A stretch of DNA of 64,000 bases from Psychrobacter alimentarius (GCF_001606025.1 NZ_CP014945.1:1860001-1924000), one strand, 5' to 3'. Shown: positions 17,681 through 28,146, numbered from the stretch's first letter. Numbers and translations: made by a program. Notes: a model not told the origin generated them from the letters alone.

Positions 17681-18841
17681 TTAGCGTAATTGACTCAGCG
17701 CATCGTCTTGCAACAGCTGACGTGAGACAATTACTCGCATGATTTCATTGGTGCCTTCCAAAATCTGATGGACACGTAAGTCTCGAACATGGCGCTCAAG
17801 TGGGTATTCATTCAGATAGCCATAGCCGCCATGTAACTGTAAGGCTTCATTAGCGACGTCAAAACAAAGATCTGTCGATAAGCGTTTTGCCATTGCACAG
17901 TATACGGAGGCCTGCGAATCCTCGTTATCGACCTTGTTCGCCGCTAAATACAGCATTTGCCGTGCCGTAATCGTTTGGGTCAGCATATCTGCCAGTTTAA
18001 ATTGTACGGACTGTAAGCTGGCAATCGGACTACCAAATTGACTACGCTCTTGGACATAATTGGTTGCGGTCTCTAACGCGGACTGTGCCGTACCAACCGC
18101 ACATATGCCAATATTAATACGTCCACCATCCAAACCTTTCATAGCAATACGAAAGCCTTGACCTTCCTCACCTATTAAGTTTTCTACAGGCACCTTGACG
18201 TCTTTAAAACTGATCGTTCGTGTTGGCTGTGCTTTCCAGCCCATCTTATGCTCATTTTTGCCGTACTCAATACCATCACTATCGGCTTCGACCACAAATG
18301 CTGACACGCCTTTTGGTCCTGCGCCGCCCGTACGTGCCATCACTACTAATATATCGGTCGATCCTGCTCCTGATATAAAGGTTTTTTCTCCATTCAGAAT
18401 ATAGTAATTGCCTTGCTTATCAGCTTTGGTGCGTAGAGAGGCGGCATCAGAACCAGCATTTGGTTCTGTCAAGCAGTAGCTACCAAGCCACTCACCGCTA
18501 ACCATGTTTGGGAGATACTTCTTACATAAAGCGTCACTGCCATACTCACCAATCATCCAGCTCGCCATATTATGAATACTCATATAAGCTGCAACTGCCG
18601 TATCGCCCCACGCCAGTTCTTCAAAAACCATGGCAGAATCTAGTCGTGGCAACCCCAATCCATCGTACTCTGGATTGGTATACAGTCCTAAAAAGCCAAG
18701 CTCACCCGACTTTTTGATAACATCAATAGGAAAATGTGATGTACGATCCCATTCTGCTGCGTTTGACTTAAGCTCTTTTTGAGCAAACTGCCTCGCAGTT
18801 TGGCGAAAGGCAATCTGATCATCAGTGAGTGAAAAATCCAT
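17681..18841 (-). CDS. Acyl-CoA dehydrogenase (probable isobutyryl-CoA dehydrogenase)
   Basis: FAD enzyme of 386 residues that oxidises an acyl-CoA to the enoyl-CoA and passes electrons to ETF. Motifs: YCLTEPNAGSDAASLRTKAD, ISGAGSTDILVVMARTGG, FKDVKVPVENLIGEEGQGFRIAMKGLDGGRINI, ALQLHGGYGYLNEYPLERHVRDLRVHQILEGTNEIMR, where the Glu of EGTNE is the usual catalytic base. The isobutyryl specificity is inferred from the mmsA/mmsB/hydrolase neighbours. The ATG at 18841 has an AAGGA site; an upstream in-frame start lacks one. Confidence 0.9.
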   Translation of the reverse strand: MDFSLTDDQIAFRQTARQFAQKELKSNAAEWDRTSHFPIDVIKKSGELGFLGLYTNPEYDGLGLPRLDSAMVFEELAWGDTAVAAYMSIHNMASWMIGEYGSDALCKKYLPNMVSGEWLGSYCLTEPNAGSDAASLRTKADKQGNYYILNGEKTFISGAGSTDILVVMARTGGAGPKGVSAFVVEADSDGIEYGKNEHKMGWKAQPTRTISFKDVKVPVENLIGEEGQGFRIAMKGLDGGRINIGICAVGTAQSALETATNYVQERSQFGSPIASLQSVQFKLADMLTQTITARQMLYLAANKVDNEDSQASVYCAMAKRLSTDLCFDVANEALQLHGGYGYLNEYPLERHVRDLRVHQILEGTNEIMRVIVSRQLLQDDALSQLR

Positions 18842-19002
18842 ATGGTCATCCTTGTGCATGTATAGCAAATATGGTGAATGAGGCTAAGTGTGTCATTGTC
18901 TTCTTGTTTTATTATTTCATTAAAAACGCAGTATGACGATAAAAGTATGCTACTGCAAAACCACAAGCAGAACAATGAACACACCGCAGCGATAGTGAAT
19001 GA

Positions 19003-20487
19003 CTATATCGAAATAGTCGTATTAACACCGCGACTCGCTTCGTCATCAAACCATCGCGCCGTCACCGTTTTCGTCTGAGTATAGAACTGTACGGCTTGCT
19101 TACCATAAGGACCAAGATCGCCAAGCTTACTGGCACGTGAACCTGAGAATGAGAACATGGGTAGTGGCACAGGAATCGGTAAGTTAATACCAATTTGACC
19201 GACCATGATGTCTTGCTGGAATTTGTGCGCGGCGGCACCTGACTGGGTAAAGATGGCCGTACCATTGCCATGTGGATTGGCATTGAGCAGCTCTATCGCC
19301 TCATCCAAACTAGCAGCACGCATGATACACAGTACAGGACCAAAAATTTCTTGCTGATAAATTTGCATATCGCTTGTGACATTGTCAAAAATAGTCGGTC
19401 CGACAAAGTTGCCTTTTTCAAACCCTTCAACGGTAATGCCGCGACCATCAAGAATTAAGCTAGCGCCTTCTTCGACACCAGTACCAATCAAATGCTCAAC
19501 ACGCGCTTTTGCAGCAGGTGAAATCAGAGGCCCTAAATCTTTATCATTCTTGCCAGCCGATACGACCAAGGCTTCCGCTTTGGCTTTGATATCATCAATC
19601 CACTCACCTGCTGCGCCAACCAGCACGACCACTGACAACGCCATGCAGCGTTGACCAGCAGCACCAAAGGCAGCACCTGCCAATTGATTGAGCGTTTGTT
19701 CTTTATTAGCGTCAGGTAAAATTACCCCGTGGTTTTTAGCGCCCATCATACACTGCGCACGCTTACCTGATTTACTCGCGCGCTCATAGACATGTTTACC
19801 AACGCTGGTAGAACCCACAAAAGATACCGCTTTGATATCTGGATGATCGCAAATAGCATCAACCGTCGCTTTACCACCGTGAACCACATTGAGCACACCT
19901 TCAGGGACACCCGCTTCTACAGCAAGTTCAATCAGGCGCATGGTGACCATCGGATCTTGTTCAGAGGGTTTTAGGATAAAGGTATTACCTGTCGCAATCG
20001 CCATTGGAAACATCCATAGCGGAATCATGGCAGGAAAGTTAAAGGGTGTAATCCCCGCACATACGCCAAGCGGCTGCCAAATGCTATAAGTGTCTACGCC
20101 AGAGGCGACATTTTCGACGAAATCACCAATCTGCAAATTGGCAATACCTGCTGCGTGTTCGACCACTTCTAAGCCACGAAATACATCGCCACGAGCATCA
20201 GCAATGGTTTTGCCTTGTTCTGTAGTTAAAATCTCTGCAAGCTCATCCATATGCTCACGAATCAGTGATTGATATTTTAAAAAAATACGAGCGCGGGTAG
20301 TAATCGGTGTTTTACGCCAAGTTTGAAAGGCTGTTTGAGCAGCGGCAACGGCCTGATTGATTTCATCATCTGTGGATTGTGGCACTTTTGCGATGACTTC
20401 TTGAGTGGCGGGGTCGGTAATATCAATCCATTCATCAGTAGTAGACTGTGTAAATTGACCATTAATGAGTTGCTGAACGTGGTGCAT
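19003..20487 (-). CDS. mmsA: Methylmalonate-semialdehyde dehydrogenase (CoA-acylating)
   Basis: Converts methylmalonate semialdehyde to propionyl-CoA with NAD and CoA, the end of valine catabolism. The 494-residue aldehyde-dehydrogenase fold starts with [30 protein letters not shown]. It shows the family features [57 protein letters not shown], and [11 protein letters not shown] with the catalytic Cys. These CoA-acylating residues (MGAKNH in place of ELGGK) separate MmsA from ordinary aldehyde dehydrogenases. An AAGGATA site precedes the ATG. It starts the mmsA-ACAD-ECH-hydrolase-mmsB run. Confidence 0.95.
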   Translation of the reverse strand: MHHVQQLINGQFTQSTTDEWIDITDPATQEVIAKVPQSTDDEINQAVAAAQTAFQTWRKTPITTRARIFLKYQSLIREHMDELAEILTTEQGKTIADARGDVFRGLEVVEHAAGIANLQIGDFVENVASGVDTYSIWQPLGVCAGITPFNFPAMIPLWMFPMAIATGNTFILKPSEQDPMVTMRLIELAVEAGVPEGVLNVVHGGKATVDAICDHPDIKAVSFVGSTSVGKHVYERASKSGKRAQCMMGAKNHGVILPDANKEQTLNQLAGAAFGAAGQRCMALSVVVLVGAAGEWIDDIKAKAEALVVSAGKNDKDLGPLISPAAKARVEHLIGTGVEEGASLILDGRGITVEGFEKGNFVGPTIFDNVTSDMQIYQQEIFGPVLCIMRAASLDEAIELLNANPHGNGTAIFTQSGAAAHKFQQDIMVGQIGINLPIPVPLPMFSFSGSRASKLGDLGPYGKQAVQFYTQTKTVTARWFDDEASRGVNTTISI

Positions 20488-20772
20488 AAGATATCCTTAT
20501 CTTGTTTATGTGACTACTGCGACAGTGTCGCTATATTTATGGTGTCTTTATATCTATAAAGAGCGCTAAAAGCGATTATTTTTAATAGCTACAATTTAAA
20601 ATGATTTATTTTGTATCGTTATTGACTATAACAATAAAACAATTTTAGGGTCAAGCGCTTTGTTGAATTTTTAGCTTGTTTGAGAAGCTAAGCAATAAAA
20701 AAGCCCATGATTTTTCATGAGCCTATAATTTCACATCGATACTCTGTCATAAATCTTGTCTAAATGAGAGCG
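20488..20772. other. Intergenic region between mmsA and the propionyl-CoA synthetase gene
   Basis: 285 bp holding the mmsA promoter region and, near the right end, the terminator of the synthetase gene. No gene is seen. Confidence 0.6.
20695..20731 (-). terminator. Terminator after the propionyl-CoA synthetase gene
   Basis: On the minus strand, GGCTCATGA and TCATGGGC arms with one wobble pair precede a run of six T. This separates the synthetase transcript from mmsA. Confidence 0.8.
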
Positions 20773-22809
20773 CTAGTATTCTTTCATAGATTGTTTGATC
20801 GCATCAATCGCTGCTGGATTATCAAGCGTTGACATGTCTCCTGTTTCCTTGTTTTCTGCTAATGCCCGAATAGCTCGGCGTAATATTTTGCCAGAACGGG
20901 TCTTTGGTAGGGCTTGCGGAAAATAAATCGCTGCTGGACGCGCGATACCGCCCAATGACTTGATAACCGCACCGATTACTTGTTGCTCAAGGCGAAATCG
21001 GTTTTCGGTGGTTGCCACTTGTTCATGATCTTTTAGTACACAAAACGCAATAGGCAACTCGCCCTTCAATTGATCTTGGATACCCACGACGGCGCACTCT
21101 GCCATTTCAGGATGACTACTAATGGCTTCCTCAATTTCTTGCGTCCCTATACGGTGGCCTGCTACGTTAATCACATCATCAGTACGTCCTAGAATATAGA
21201 AATAACCATCTTCATCCGTGACCGCATAGTCTGAGGTAGAATATTGCTGACCGTCAAATAAGCCAAAGTAACTACTGATAAAACGCTCATCGTTGCCCCA
21301 TACCGTTGTGAGACAACCTGGCGGCAAAGGCGCTTTAATGGCTAACAGGCCTTTTTCACCCGCCGCGCAAGGTTTCCCTGTTTCTTCATTAATAACTTGC
21401 GCATCATATCCATACATTGGATAACCAGGCGAGCCTTGCTTGTGCGGCTTATCATCAAATTTGGGCGTATTACTCAAGATGGGCCAACCCGACTCTGTCT
21501 GCCAGTAATGGTCTAAAATAGGGACACCCAAATGCTTGCTGAGCCAATTGGCGGTAGATTCATCAAGTGGCTCGCCTGCCAAAAAGAATGATTTGACACT
21601 TGATACATCATAGCGAGTCATCCACGTTTCATCTTGTTTTTTGAGCATACGCACCCCTGTGGGCGCAGTAAACAAAATATTGACCTTATTGGCCTCGACA
21701 ATACGCCACCAAATACCCGGATTTGGGCGATGTGGTAAGCCTTCATACATAATACTAGTCATACCCGCAAGCAATGGTGCATATATCGTATAAGAGTGTC
21801 CAACCGCCCAGCCGATATCCGATATCGCCCAAAAGGTTTCGCCCGCTTTGCCATCGTAGATATAATCTATTGAGGTAGTGAGTGCGACGGCATGACCACC
21901 TGTATCACGCTGAACACCTTTGGGCGTACCCGTGGTGCCAGAGGTATACAGCAAATACGATGGCGTGTTTGACTCAAGCCAGACAGGTGCTACTATCGCA
22001 TTTGCTTCACAGCTGTAGCGGCGTTCTGTCGCATAATCGACATCGATGTCTTGCGGCTGAAAAGGCAACACGCCTCGATTTACCACGAGCACATGCTCAG
22101 GTTTTTTGGTTGCTTGCTCAACCCCTTGATTGACCAAGTTTTTATAATTAATGACTTTACCACCGCGCAAGCCTGCATCTACTGTGATGACTATTTTTGC
22201 GTCAGCATCATTCATGCGTATCGCCAAATTATGGGCGGCAAATCCTCCAAACACGACCGAATGCACCGCACCGATACGAGCGCACGCCAGCATAGCGTAA
22301 GCGGCCTCCAAAATCATCGGCATGTAAATGATGACACGATCGCCTTTCTCAATACCATAACGCTGTAGCACATCAGCGAAATAATTAACTTCTTTATACA
22401 AATCATTATAGGTCAGGCGACGCTTGGTATAGTCAGTATAAAACTCTACATTATTGCCCAAGTCTTTGAATGCGTTGATAACGCCTGGAAAGGTTTCTAT
22501 CAATTCTTGATTGATCTCTGACGATAGCCAAATAAAGGCATCTTGTTCTGCGCGTTCTTCCAGATGGCGATCCACGCAGTTATAACAAAGATTGGTTTCA
22601 CCACCGACAAACCATTTGGCAAAGGGCAACTTACTATCATCCAAAATCTGCTCAGGTTCTTTATGCCAATAAATGCGCTCTGCCTGCTTAGCCCAAAACT
22701 GCTCACGATCACTGATTGAAGCCTGATATATATCAGTAAAGGTTGAGGTAGTAGTGGATGATGCTTGAGAGATATGATTAATATTTGGATTGGTGGCGTG
22801 CTCGCTCAT
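20773..22809 (-). CDS. prpE: Propionyl-CoA synthetase (PrpE-like acyl-CoA synthetase)
   Basis: AMP-forming ligase of 678 residues that activates propionate (or acetate). The adenylation motif YTSGTTGTPKGVQRDTGGHAVAL is the PrpE variant; acetyl-CoA synthetases usually have PKGV-HT-GG. Also seen: GAVHSVVFGGFAAHNLAIR, ISDIGWAVGHSYTIYAPL, DHYWQTESGWP, YILGRTDDVINVAGHRIGTQEIEEAI, and PKTRSGKILRR with the lysine that is usually regulated by acylation. The ATG at 22809 has AAGGA 8-9 bases upstream; the open frame extends 17 codons further without support. Activity on propionate fits the neighbouring valine genes, but acetate or isobutyrate remain possible. Confidence 0.88.
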   Translation of the reverse strand: MSEHATNPNINHISQASSTTTSTFTDIYQASISDREQFWAKQAERIYWHKEPEQILDDSKLPFAKWFVGGETNLCYNCVDRHLEERAEQDAFIWLSSEINQELIETFPGVINAFKDLGNNVEFYTDYTKRRLTYNDLYKEVNYFADVLQRYGIEKGDRVIIYMPMILEAAYAMLACARIGAVHSVVFGGFAAHNLAIRMNDADAKIVITVDAGLRGGKVINYKNLVNQGVEQATKKPEHVLVVNRGVLPFQPQDIDVDYATERRYSCEANAIVAPVWLESNTPSYLLYTSGTTGTPKGVQRDTGGHAVALTTSIDYIYDGKAGETFWAISDIGWAVGHSYTIYAPLLAGMTSIMYEGLPHRPNPGIWWRIVEANKVNILFTAPTGVRMLKKQDETWMTRYDVSSVKSFFLAGEPLDESTANWLSKHLGVPILDHYWQTESGWPILSNTPKFDDKPHKQGSPGYPMYGYDAQVINEETGKPCAAGEKGLLAIKAPLPPGCLTTVWGNDERFISSYFGLFDGQQYSTSDYAVTDEDGYFYILGRTDDVINVAGHRIGTQEIEEAISSHPEMAECAVVGIQDQLKGELPIAFCVLKDHEQVATTENRFRLEQQVIGAVIKSLGGIARPAAIYFPQALPKTRSGKILRRAIRALAENKETGDMSTLDNPAAIDAIKQSMKEY

Positions 22810-22889
22810 AATGGCTGTCCTTAGCATAAACGATAGTAATGCGATTTTATTAGATAACAATATAATATAAAACTGGCTTTCCTTGCCAA

Positions 22890-22920
22890 AATAAAAACCG
22901 ATACAATATGTATCGGTTTA
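22890..22920 (-). terminator. Terminator after the acyl-CoA synthetase gene
   Basis: Perfect 10-bp stem AAACCGATAC / GTATCGGTTT with a 5-base loop, followed on the minus strand by T-rich sequence; lies about 100 bp past the stop of the gene at 23019. Confidence 0.82.
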
Positions 22921-23018
22921 AAATGTAACAGAGCAATTTGTAAAGGTCAACTGTTAAGCGTGTACTTTAGTCTATATTAATAAGAGCAAACGTCTGAGCA
23001 GTAGACAATTTAAGATCA

Positions 23019-24689
23019 TTATTTTTCAACGGGTTTTGCATACATCTCACGCATGACCTTCTTGTCATGTTTGCCTACTGAGGTTTTTGGCAATTCATCC
23101 ACAAATTTGAACTGATTTGGTACGCCGTATTTAGGGATCATGCCACGCTCAACCGCTTTCTCAGCAATCGCTCTAATATCTTCAGCACTGGTATCTTGGC
23201 ACGCAGGCTTAAGTACAATTAACGCCAATGGACGCTCACCCCACTGCTTATCGGGAATCCCAATGACAGACACATCACCGACTGCTGGATGAAGGGATAA
23301 AATCGTTTCAATCTCAAGCGATGAAATCCACTCACCGCCTGATTTGATCACATCTTTTAAACGATCAGTGATTCTCATATAACCGTCTGGTCGTATGTAG
23401 GCGATGTCTTGGGTATGCATATAGCCATTTTCCCACAGCTCTTTACCTGCATCGTCATTTTTTAAATAGCTTTGAGTCAGCCAAGGGGCACGTAATACAA
23501 GCTCACCAGTATTGTCCTTACCCACGCCTACCGATTGGTTGTTCTCACCCCATACCTGAGCATCAACCATCAAAACAGGCTTACCTGTCATACAGCGACG
23601 AGCAATATCCTCTTCTTCTGTCATCTCAGGTTCATTCAAACTGAACTCTGTCAAACTAATGAGCGGCGCTGTCTCTGACATACCGTAACCTGTATACACC
23701 TCGATACCTTGTGCCATAGCAGTTTTTGCCAAGCCTTCTGTCAATCTTGACCCACCAATGATCATCTTAAGACCATTAAAACTGGCATTACGATCCTGCG
23801 CTTCTTTGAGTATCATCTGTAAGATCGTCGGTACGCAATGGGTAATACTTACCTTTTCATTAATAATTAAGTCCATTAGAGCATCAGGCGCATAACGCCC
23901 CGGATAGACTTGCTTTAGCCCAACCATCGTGGCTGTAAATGGAAAGCCCCATGCATGTACATGAAACATCGGTGTCAGTGGCATGTAAACATCCCCATAG
24001 CTGACACCTTGTTTGTTGGGCAGCATACCAAGCGTTGCTGCTTCAGCTAAGCTATGCAATACCAATTGACGATGACTAAAAAACACCCCTTTTGGATCTC
24101 CTGTCGTACCTGAGGTATAAAAGGTGGTTGCGATGGTGTTTTCATCAAAATCTGGAAAATCAAAATCACTATCAGCGGCGTCTATTAATGATTCATACTC
24201 ACCTATAACTCGATTTTGGTTGCCGCCAAAAACCCCTTCAAACGTTACCCCATTATCATCTAACCAAATAATATGCTCAATGCTAGAATTTTCGAACTGA
24301 TAATCTTTGACTAATGGTGCAAACTCAGAATTGAGCAGCAATACCTTGGGCTTAGCATGATTGATGGTATAGAGGACTTTTTCTGGTGATAGACGTATGT
24401 TAACCGTCTGCAAGATATACTGTGACATAGGCACAGCAAAGTAGGACTCAAGGTAGCGGTGACTGTCCCAATCCATGACAGCGATTACGTCACCTGCATC
24501 AAGATTCAGCCCAGCCAATACATTGGCTAAACGGTTGATACGACTAAATAAGTCTTTATAAGTAAAGTGCTTTTTGTCTGCATAAATAATTTCTTGCTCT
24601 TGCGATACCGTTTTGGCGCGGTTTAATAGTTGTTTTACCAATAATGGATAATCATAGGCAGACGGTGCACTCTGGTAAATATTTGACAT
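23019..24689 (-). CDS. Fatty-acyl-CoA synthetase (AlkK-like AMP-binding enzyme)
   Basis: AMP-forming CoA ligase of 556 residues. Seen: FYTSGTTGDPKGVFFSHRQLVLHSL (P-loop), MFHVHAWGFPFTATMVGLKQVYPGRY, YTGYGMSETAPLISL, MRITDRLKDVIKSGGEWISSLEIE, and PKTSVGKHDKKVMRE with the C-terminal catalytic lysine. This pattern is typical of the AlkK-type medium/long-chain group. The substrate is not determined; a branched or medium-chain acid would fit the neighbours. The ATG at 24689 has AAGGAAG 8 bases upstream, so I prefer it to the ATG at 24713. It has its own terminator. Confidence 0.87.
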   Translation of the reverse strand: MSNIYQSAPSAYDYPLLVKQLLNRAKTVSQEQEIIYADKKHFTYKDLFSRINRLANVLAGLNLDAGDVIAVMDWDSHRYLESYFAVPMSQYILQTVNIRLSPEKVLYTINHAKPKVLLLNSEFAPLVKDYQFENSSIEHIIWLDDNGVTFEGVFGGNQNRVIGEYESLIDAADSDFDFPDFDENTIATTFYTSGTTGDPKGVFFSHRQLVLHSLAEAATLGMLPNKQGVSYGDVYMPLTPMFHVHAWGFPFTATMVGLKQVYPGRYAPDALMDLIINEKVSITHCVPTILQMILKEAQDRNASFNGLKMIIGGSRLTEGLAKTAMAQGIEVYTGYGMSETAPLISLTEFSLNEPEMTEEEDIARRCMTGKPVLMVDAQVWGENNQSVGVGKDNTGELVLRAPWLTQSYLKNDDAGKELWENGYMHTQDIAYIRPDGYMRITDRLKDVIKSGGEWISSLEIETILSLHPAVGDVSVIGIPDKQWGERPLALIVLKPACQDTSAEDIRAIAEKAVERGMIPKYGVPNQFKFVDELPKTSVGKHDKKVMREMYAKPVEK

Positions 24690-24925
24690 AAATCTGACTT
24701 CCTTGTTGGTCATATGTATAAATTATTATAAGTATAAATCCGAACAGCAATACAACGATCATTGTTTTAAAAAGCAAGTCTTTTTTGACAATAGCTGCTT
24801 GAACTATCAATAAAATTAATCGTATCTCTATCGATAATAAGAAAAAATCAGCGTTATGTAAAGCAACCTTGAGTAAGTATCACAAAGCCAATGTAGAACG
24901 GGCCAGTTCCTATTAAGGTAGGCAT

Positions 24926-26140
24926 TTAAGGAGCAGGTGACTTGGTTTTGATCATACCAAAACTTGCCATAAGCAATGCCAACACTTGCACGAACAGAAG
25001 CAGACATACCGTGAGTGACCACTGCCCTCGTGCATAAACCAGACCGCCCAGCCAAGCACCTAACGTTCCGCCCGCGTAGTATCCCATATAATATAGGCCC
25101 GATGCTAATGAGCGTCCCTTTTTGACATTGACAGCGATGTAGCTAATAGTCGCTGACTGCGTGATAAATACCCCCGACGACATCACAGCCAGCCCTATAA
25201 TGATACCCCACAAAGGCGTAACAAGCGTCAACAACACGCCAGCCATCGACACCAGAACAGCAACTCTGACTGTCCTTGCTGAACCAAACCGCCTGAGTAG
25301 CTTGGTTGACAACGGTGTGATAATCACGCCTATCAGATATACCGCAAAGATGTTGGCAAGCGCGCCCGTGCTCAACTCATAAGGTGATTTGGCAAGATGC
25401 AGATTGATAAAAGTAAAACACCCTACAAGAGAAAATAAGACACAAGCACCCAGCAAGCAGGCAGTCACAACATAGCGATTGGTCACATGCTCGCCTAATG
25501 TCTGTATGGCTGAGCGAAAGTTTGGATTGGCCACAAAATGATGAGACGATGGCAACATCTTAATAACCCACAAGGCACCTATCAGCGTCATACCAGCCAT
25601 CACATAATAGCCATAGCGCCAGCCGATCATCTCGTGCAAGTGCCCAAGTAAAAACCGGCCCATAAAGCCACCAAGCACTGATCCTGACACATAAAATGAC
25701 ATCAACTCTGTCAGAGCCCGTCCCTCAAACTCCTCACCAATATAAGCAATAGTCACAACTGTGATACCTGGTACGGACAAGCCTTGCAAAAAACGCCACA
25801 TGCCCATCCAACCGATACTAGGACTTTGCGCAATCAAAGCCGTCGGTATGGCTAAAAATAATAACGCACCGACGATAAATGATTTGCGCCCTACCGCATC
25901 AGAGAGCATACCCAAAAACGGTGACATAATAGCAATCGCTAGCACCGTCGCGCCGACCACCATTCCTGCCTGTACTTCACTTGCTGACAAATCCATCATC
26001 AATACCGGCAAAATAGCCTGAATAGAATAAACTTGTAAAAAAGCAAACATCCCAATCAGACCAATCGTCAATTTTAAGACCCACGAGGGCGAATTAAATG
26101 GTAGCTGACTGGCAGGTATGGTAGGTGTTTTTTTATTCAT
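24926..26140 (-). CDS. MFS transporter (YnfM-like)
   Basis: A 12-helix major facilitator of about 404 residues. The helices are evident as hydrophobic blocks from LKLTIGLIGMFAFLQVYSIQAILPVLM onward. Family signatures: GMLSDAVGRKSFIVG between helices 2 and 3, and WRFLQGLSVPGITVVTIAYIGEEF. This matches the DHA1 subgroup containing YnfM, whose substrates are mostly unknown. An ATG at 26140 is used; the frame stays open to a TTG at 26203, and neither start has a clear ribosome binding site. Its position upstream of the acyl-CoA synthetase gene suggests possible acid or amino-acid export or import, but that is a guess. Confidence 0.83.
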   Translation of the reverse strand: MNKKTPTIPASQLPFNSPSWVLKLTIGLIGMFAFLQVYSIQAILPVLMMDLSASEVQAGMVVGATVLAIAIMSPFLGMLSDAVGRKSFIVGALLFLAIPTALIAQSPSIGWMGMWRFLQGLSVPGITVVTIAYIGEEFEGRALTELMSFYVSGSVLGGFMGRFLLGHLHEMIGWRYGYYVMAGMTLIGALWVIKMLPSSHHFVANPNFRSAIQTLGEHVTNRYVVTACLLGACVLFSLVGCFTFINLHLAKSPYELSTGALANIFAVYLIGVIITPLSTKLLRRFGSARTVRVAVLVSMAGVLLTLVTPLWGIIIGLAVMSSGVFITQSATISYIAVNVKKGRSLASGLYYMGYYAGGTLGAWLGGLVYARGQWSLTVCLLLFVQVLALLMASFGMIKTKSPAP

Positions 26141-26550
26141 TGCATCAATCTTTTGGTTTGGCTGACTGTGATCTTTCACATGGTTTTGTATATGATTATT
26201 CAAAATAGGGCTGACTGTATTAGACGCTTTTTAGCAAAGGCTAGAGAGACGTGAGTAATAGAAATGAGACAATAAGAGCGAGACTTGTATCCATCGTACA
26301 GTGGCAAAGTCCAGCTAATTTTGACTATCATAGCGAATAATAAGCGCAAGGTTCAGTATATCGTTCGTTTTGTTTTTACACATCTACATTGTTTCTATCT
26401 TTTTTATTACAGACATTGCGTCTTTAAAAAATCATACTCGTAGAGTCTTAAACACTCTCAGCAGTGTTCATAGCTACAATTTCGTAACCATAATATTTAT
26501 AACGACAATAATGAATAATTTGAGAAACCCAGTATCGAGGAACCAGTTTT
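26141..26550. other. Intergenic region between MFS gene and the duplicated pair
   Basis: About 350-410 bp (depending on the MFS start), divergent and AT-rich toward the right. I see no gene or strong repeat. Confidence 0.5.
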
Positions 26551-27297
26551 ATGACCGATGAAATTTATGATTTAGGCCAAGGATTTTGGAGCATACGAGG
26601 ATCCTTTATCAAAAACGGCATAATGGACATCGGGGTGCAATCTGCTCTGATAAAACTGGCCTCAGGAAGATTTATTTTTTTGGACAGTTATACGCTAACG
26701 GGTGAAGTTCGACAGCAAGTCATGGCACTGACCAACGATGGACGAGATGTTGAGGCGGTGTTAAACGTTCATCCGTTTCATACTGTCTACTGCGCGCAAA
26801 TGGCTAAAGACTTTCCGCAAGCCATCTTTTATGGCAGTAGTCGTCATCATAAGCAAGTATCAGGTGTGAGCTGGTCTGAGGATTTGGTCGAAAGCGATGC
26901 TGTGACAACACGCTATACCGAACTTGAATTCTCACTTCCTAAAGGCATCTATTACATTTCGCCTAATGAAAACATCCATGCAAGCTCTTTATTGGTCTAT
27001 CATCCCGCCAGCCAAAGTGTTTATATTAATGACACCTTCGAGATTCCACCTTCTAAATTGTTTCATGCGGTACAACCGAGTTTGGGTTTACATCCCACAA
27101 CCAAGCAAGCGCTAATCAATGAAGCTACGGCAAGCGAGCAATATTGCGATTGGGCAACGAACCTTGCGCACGCATGGCGTGACGCTCGATACTTTTGCGG
27201 TGCACACTCGGGTCTGGTGGAGTTTGGCGAAGGTAGATTTGAATCAGCACTGCTGTCTGCTATTAACGCGGCTCGTTCTGAGCTTCAATCACGATAG
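26551..27297 (+). CDS. Metallo-beta-lactamase-like protein, paralogue A
   Basis: A 248-residue cytosolic protein. It begins EIYDLGQGFWSIRGSF, with LIKLASGRFIFLDSY and VEAVLNVHPFHTVYC following. This layout resembles proteins annotated as MBL-fold hydrolases, with an H-x-x-H-x-x-x-C in place of the canonical HxHxDH zinc motif. Further His/Asp positions include SSRHH, HPASQS, and NDTFEIPP. Whether it binds metal or has enzyme activity is unknown. It is an ungapped, same-length paralogue of the next gene, clearly over half identical. The ATG follows GAGGAACC at suitable spacing. Confidence 0.6.
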   Translation: MTDEIYDLGQGFWSIRGSFIKNGIMDIGVQSALIKLASGRFIFLDSYTLTGEVRQQVMALTNDGRDVEAVLNVHPFHTVYCAQMAKDFPQAIFYGSSRHHKQVSGVSWSEDLVESDAVTTRYTELEFSLPKGIYYISPNENIHASSLLVYHPASQSVYINDTFEIPPSKLFHAVQPSLGLHPTTKQALINEATASEQYCDWATNLAHAWRDARYFCGAHSGLVEFGEGRFESALLSAINAARSELQSR

Positions 27298-27399
27298 ATC
27301 ATAAAATAACACTTAAGGTAAGAACGATATTTATTGTCTATTGAGACTTACTCATACTTTAAGCAACTCTTTTCAAACATTACCTAAGAAGAAACAACA

Positions 27400-28146
27400 A
27401 TGTCAGACAAAATATACGATTTAGATGCAGGATTTTGGAATATACGTGGATCGTTTCGCGTTGGTGGTATCTTAAATATTGGCGCTCAATGCTCACTTAT
27501 TCAATTAGCATCAGGGCACTTTATCTTTTTAGACAGTTATGCGCTCACTGGTGACGTTCGAGATGAGGTCATGGCACTGACTGATAACGGTCAAAAAGTG
27601 GAAGCGGTGCTCAATTTACATCCCTTTCATACGGTGCACTGTGCACAAATGGCAAAGGATTTTCCGCAAGCCATCTTTTATGGCAGTAGTCGTCATCATA
27701 CAAAAGTACCTGAAGTCCAATGGGCCGAAGATTTGGTCGAAAGTGAGGCAGTGGCTCAGCGCTACCCCGAACTTGAATTCTCGATAGTAAGAGGTATTGA
27801 TTATATCTCGTCCAATGAGATGATTCATGTAGGTTCTTTATTGGCTTACCACCCTGCCAGCAAAAGCTTGCATGTCGATGACACTTTTATAAGTCCACCA
27901 ATCAAAGCCTTAGAAGCTATATTGCCTGAATTAATGCTGCATCCTACGACCAAACAAGCGTTAAAAGACAAACCAAACGCTGGTCAGCAGTATTGCGATT
28001 GGGCGACTAATTTGGCCCATGAGTGGCAAGATGTTCGTCATTTTTGCGCCGCACATTCACATTTGGTGACCTTTCATAAGGGCGAGTTTAAAAAAGCTTT
28101 ATTAAAGGCTATCAATAAAGCACGTCCAAAGTTAGAAAATATTTAG
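27400..28146 (+). CDS. Metallo-beta-lactamase-like protein, paralogue B
   Basis: Second member of the tandem pair, also 248 residues. The motif here is NLHPFHTVHC, so the fourth position is His where paralogue A has Tyr, giving HPFHTVH. This spacing is closer to a metal site and could mean B keeps an activity that A has altered. Other shared blocks: FWNIRGSF, LASGHFIFLDSY, AKDFPQAIFYGSSRHH, LHVDDTFISPP, LHPTTKQAL, QQYCDWATNLAHEWQDVRHFCAAHSHLV. It lies 102 bp after A with its own AGAAG site; a hairpin follows the stop. Function unknown. Confidence 0.6.
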   Translation: MSDKIYDLDAGFWNIRGSFRVGGILNIGAQCSLIQLASGHFIFLDSYALTGDVRDEVMALTDNGQKVEAVLNLHPFHTVHCAQMAKDFPQAIFYGSSRHHTKVPEVQWAEDLVESEAVAQRYPELEFSIVRGIDYISSNEMIHVGSLLAYHPASKSLHVDDTFISPPIKALEAILPELMLHPTTKQALKDKPNAGQQYCDWATNLAHEWQDVRHFCAAHSHLVTFHKGEFKKALLKAINKARPKLENI

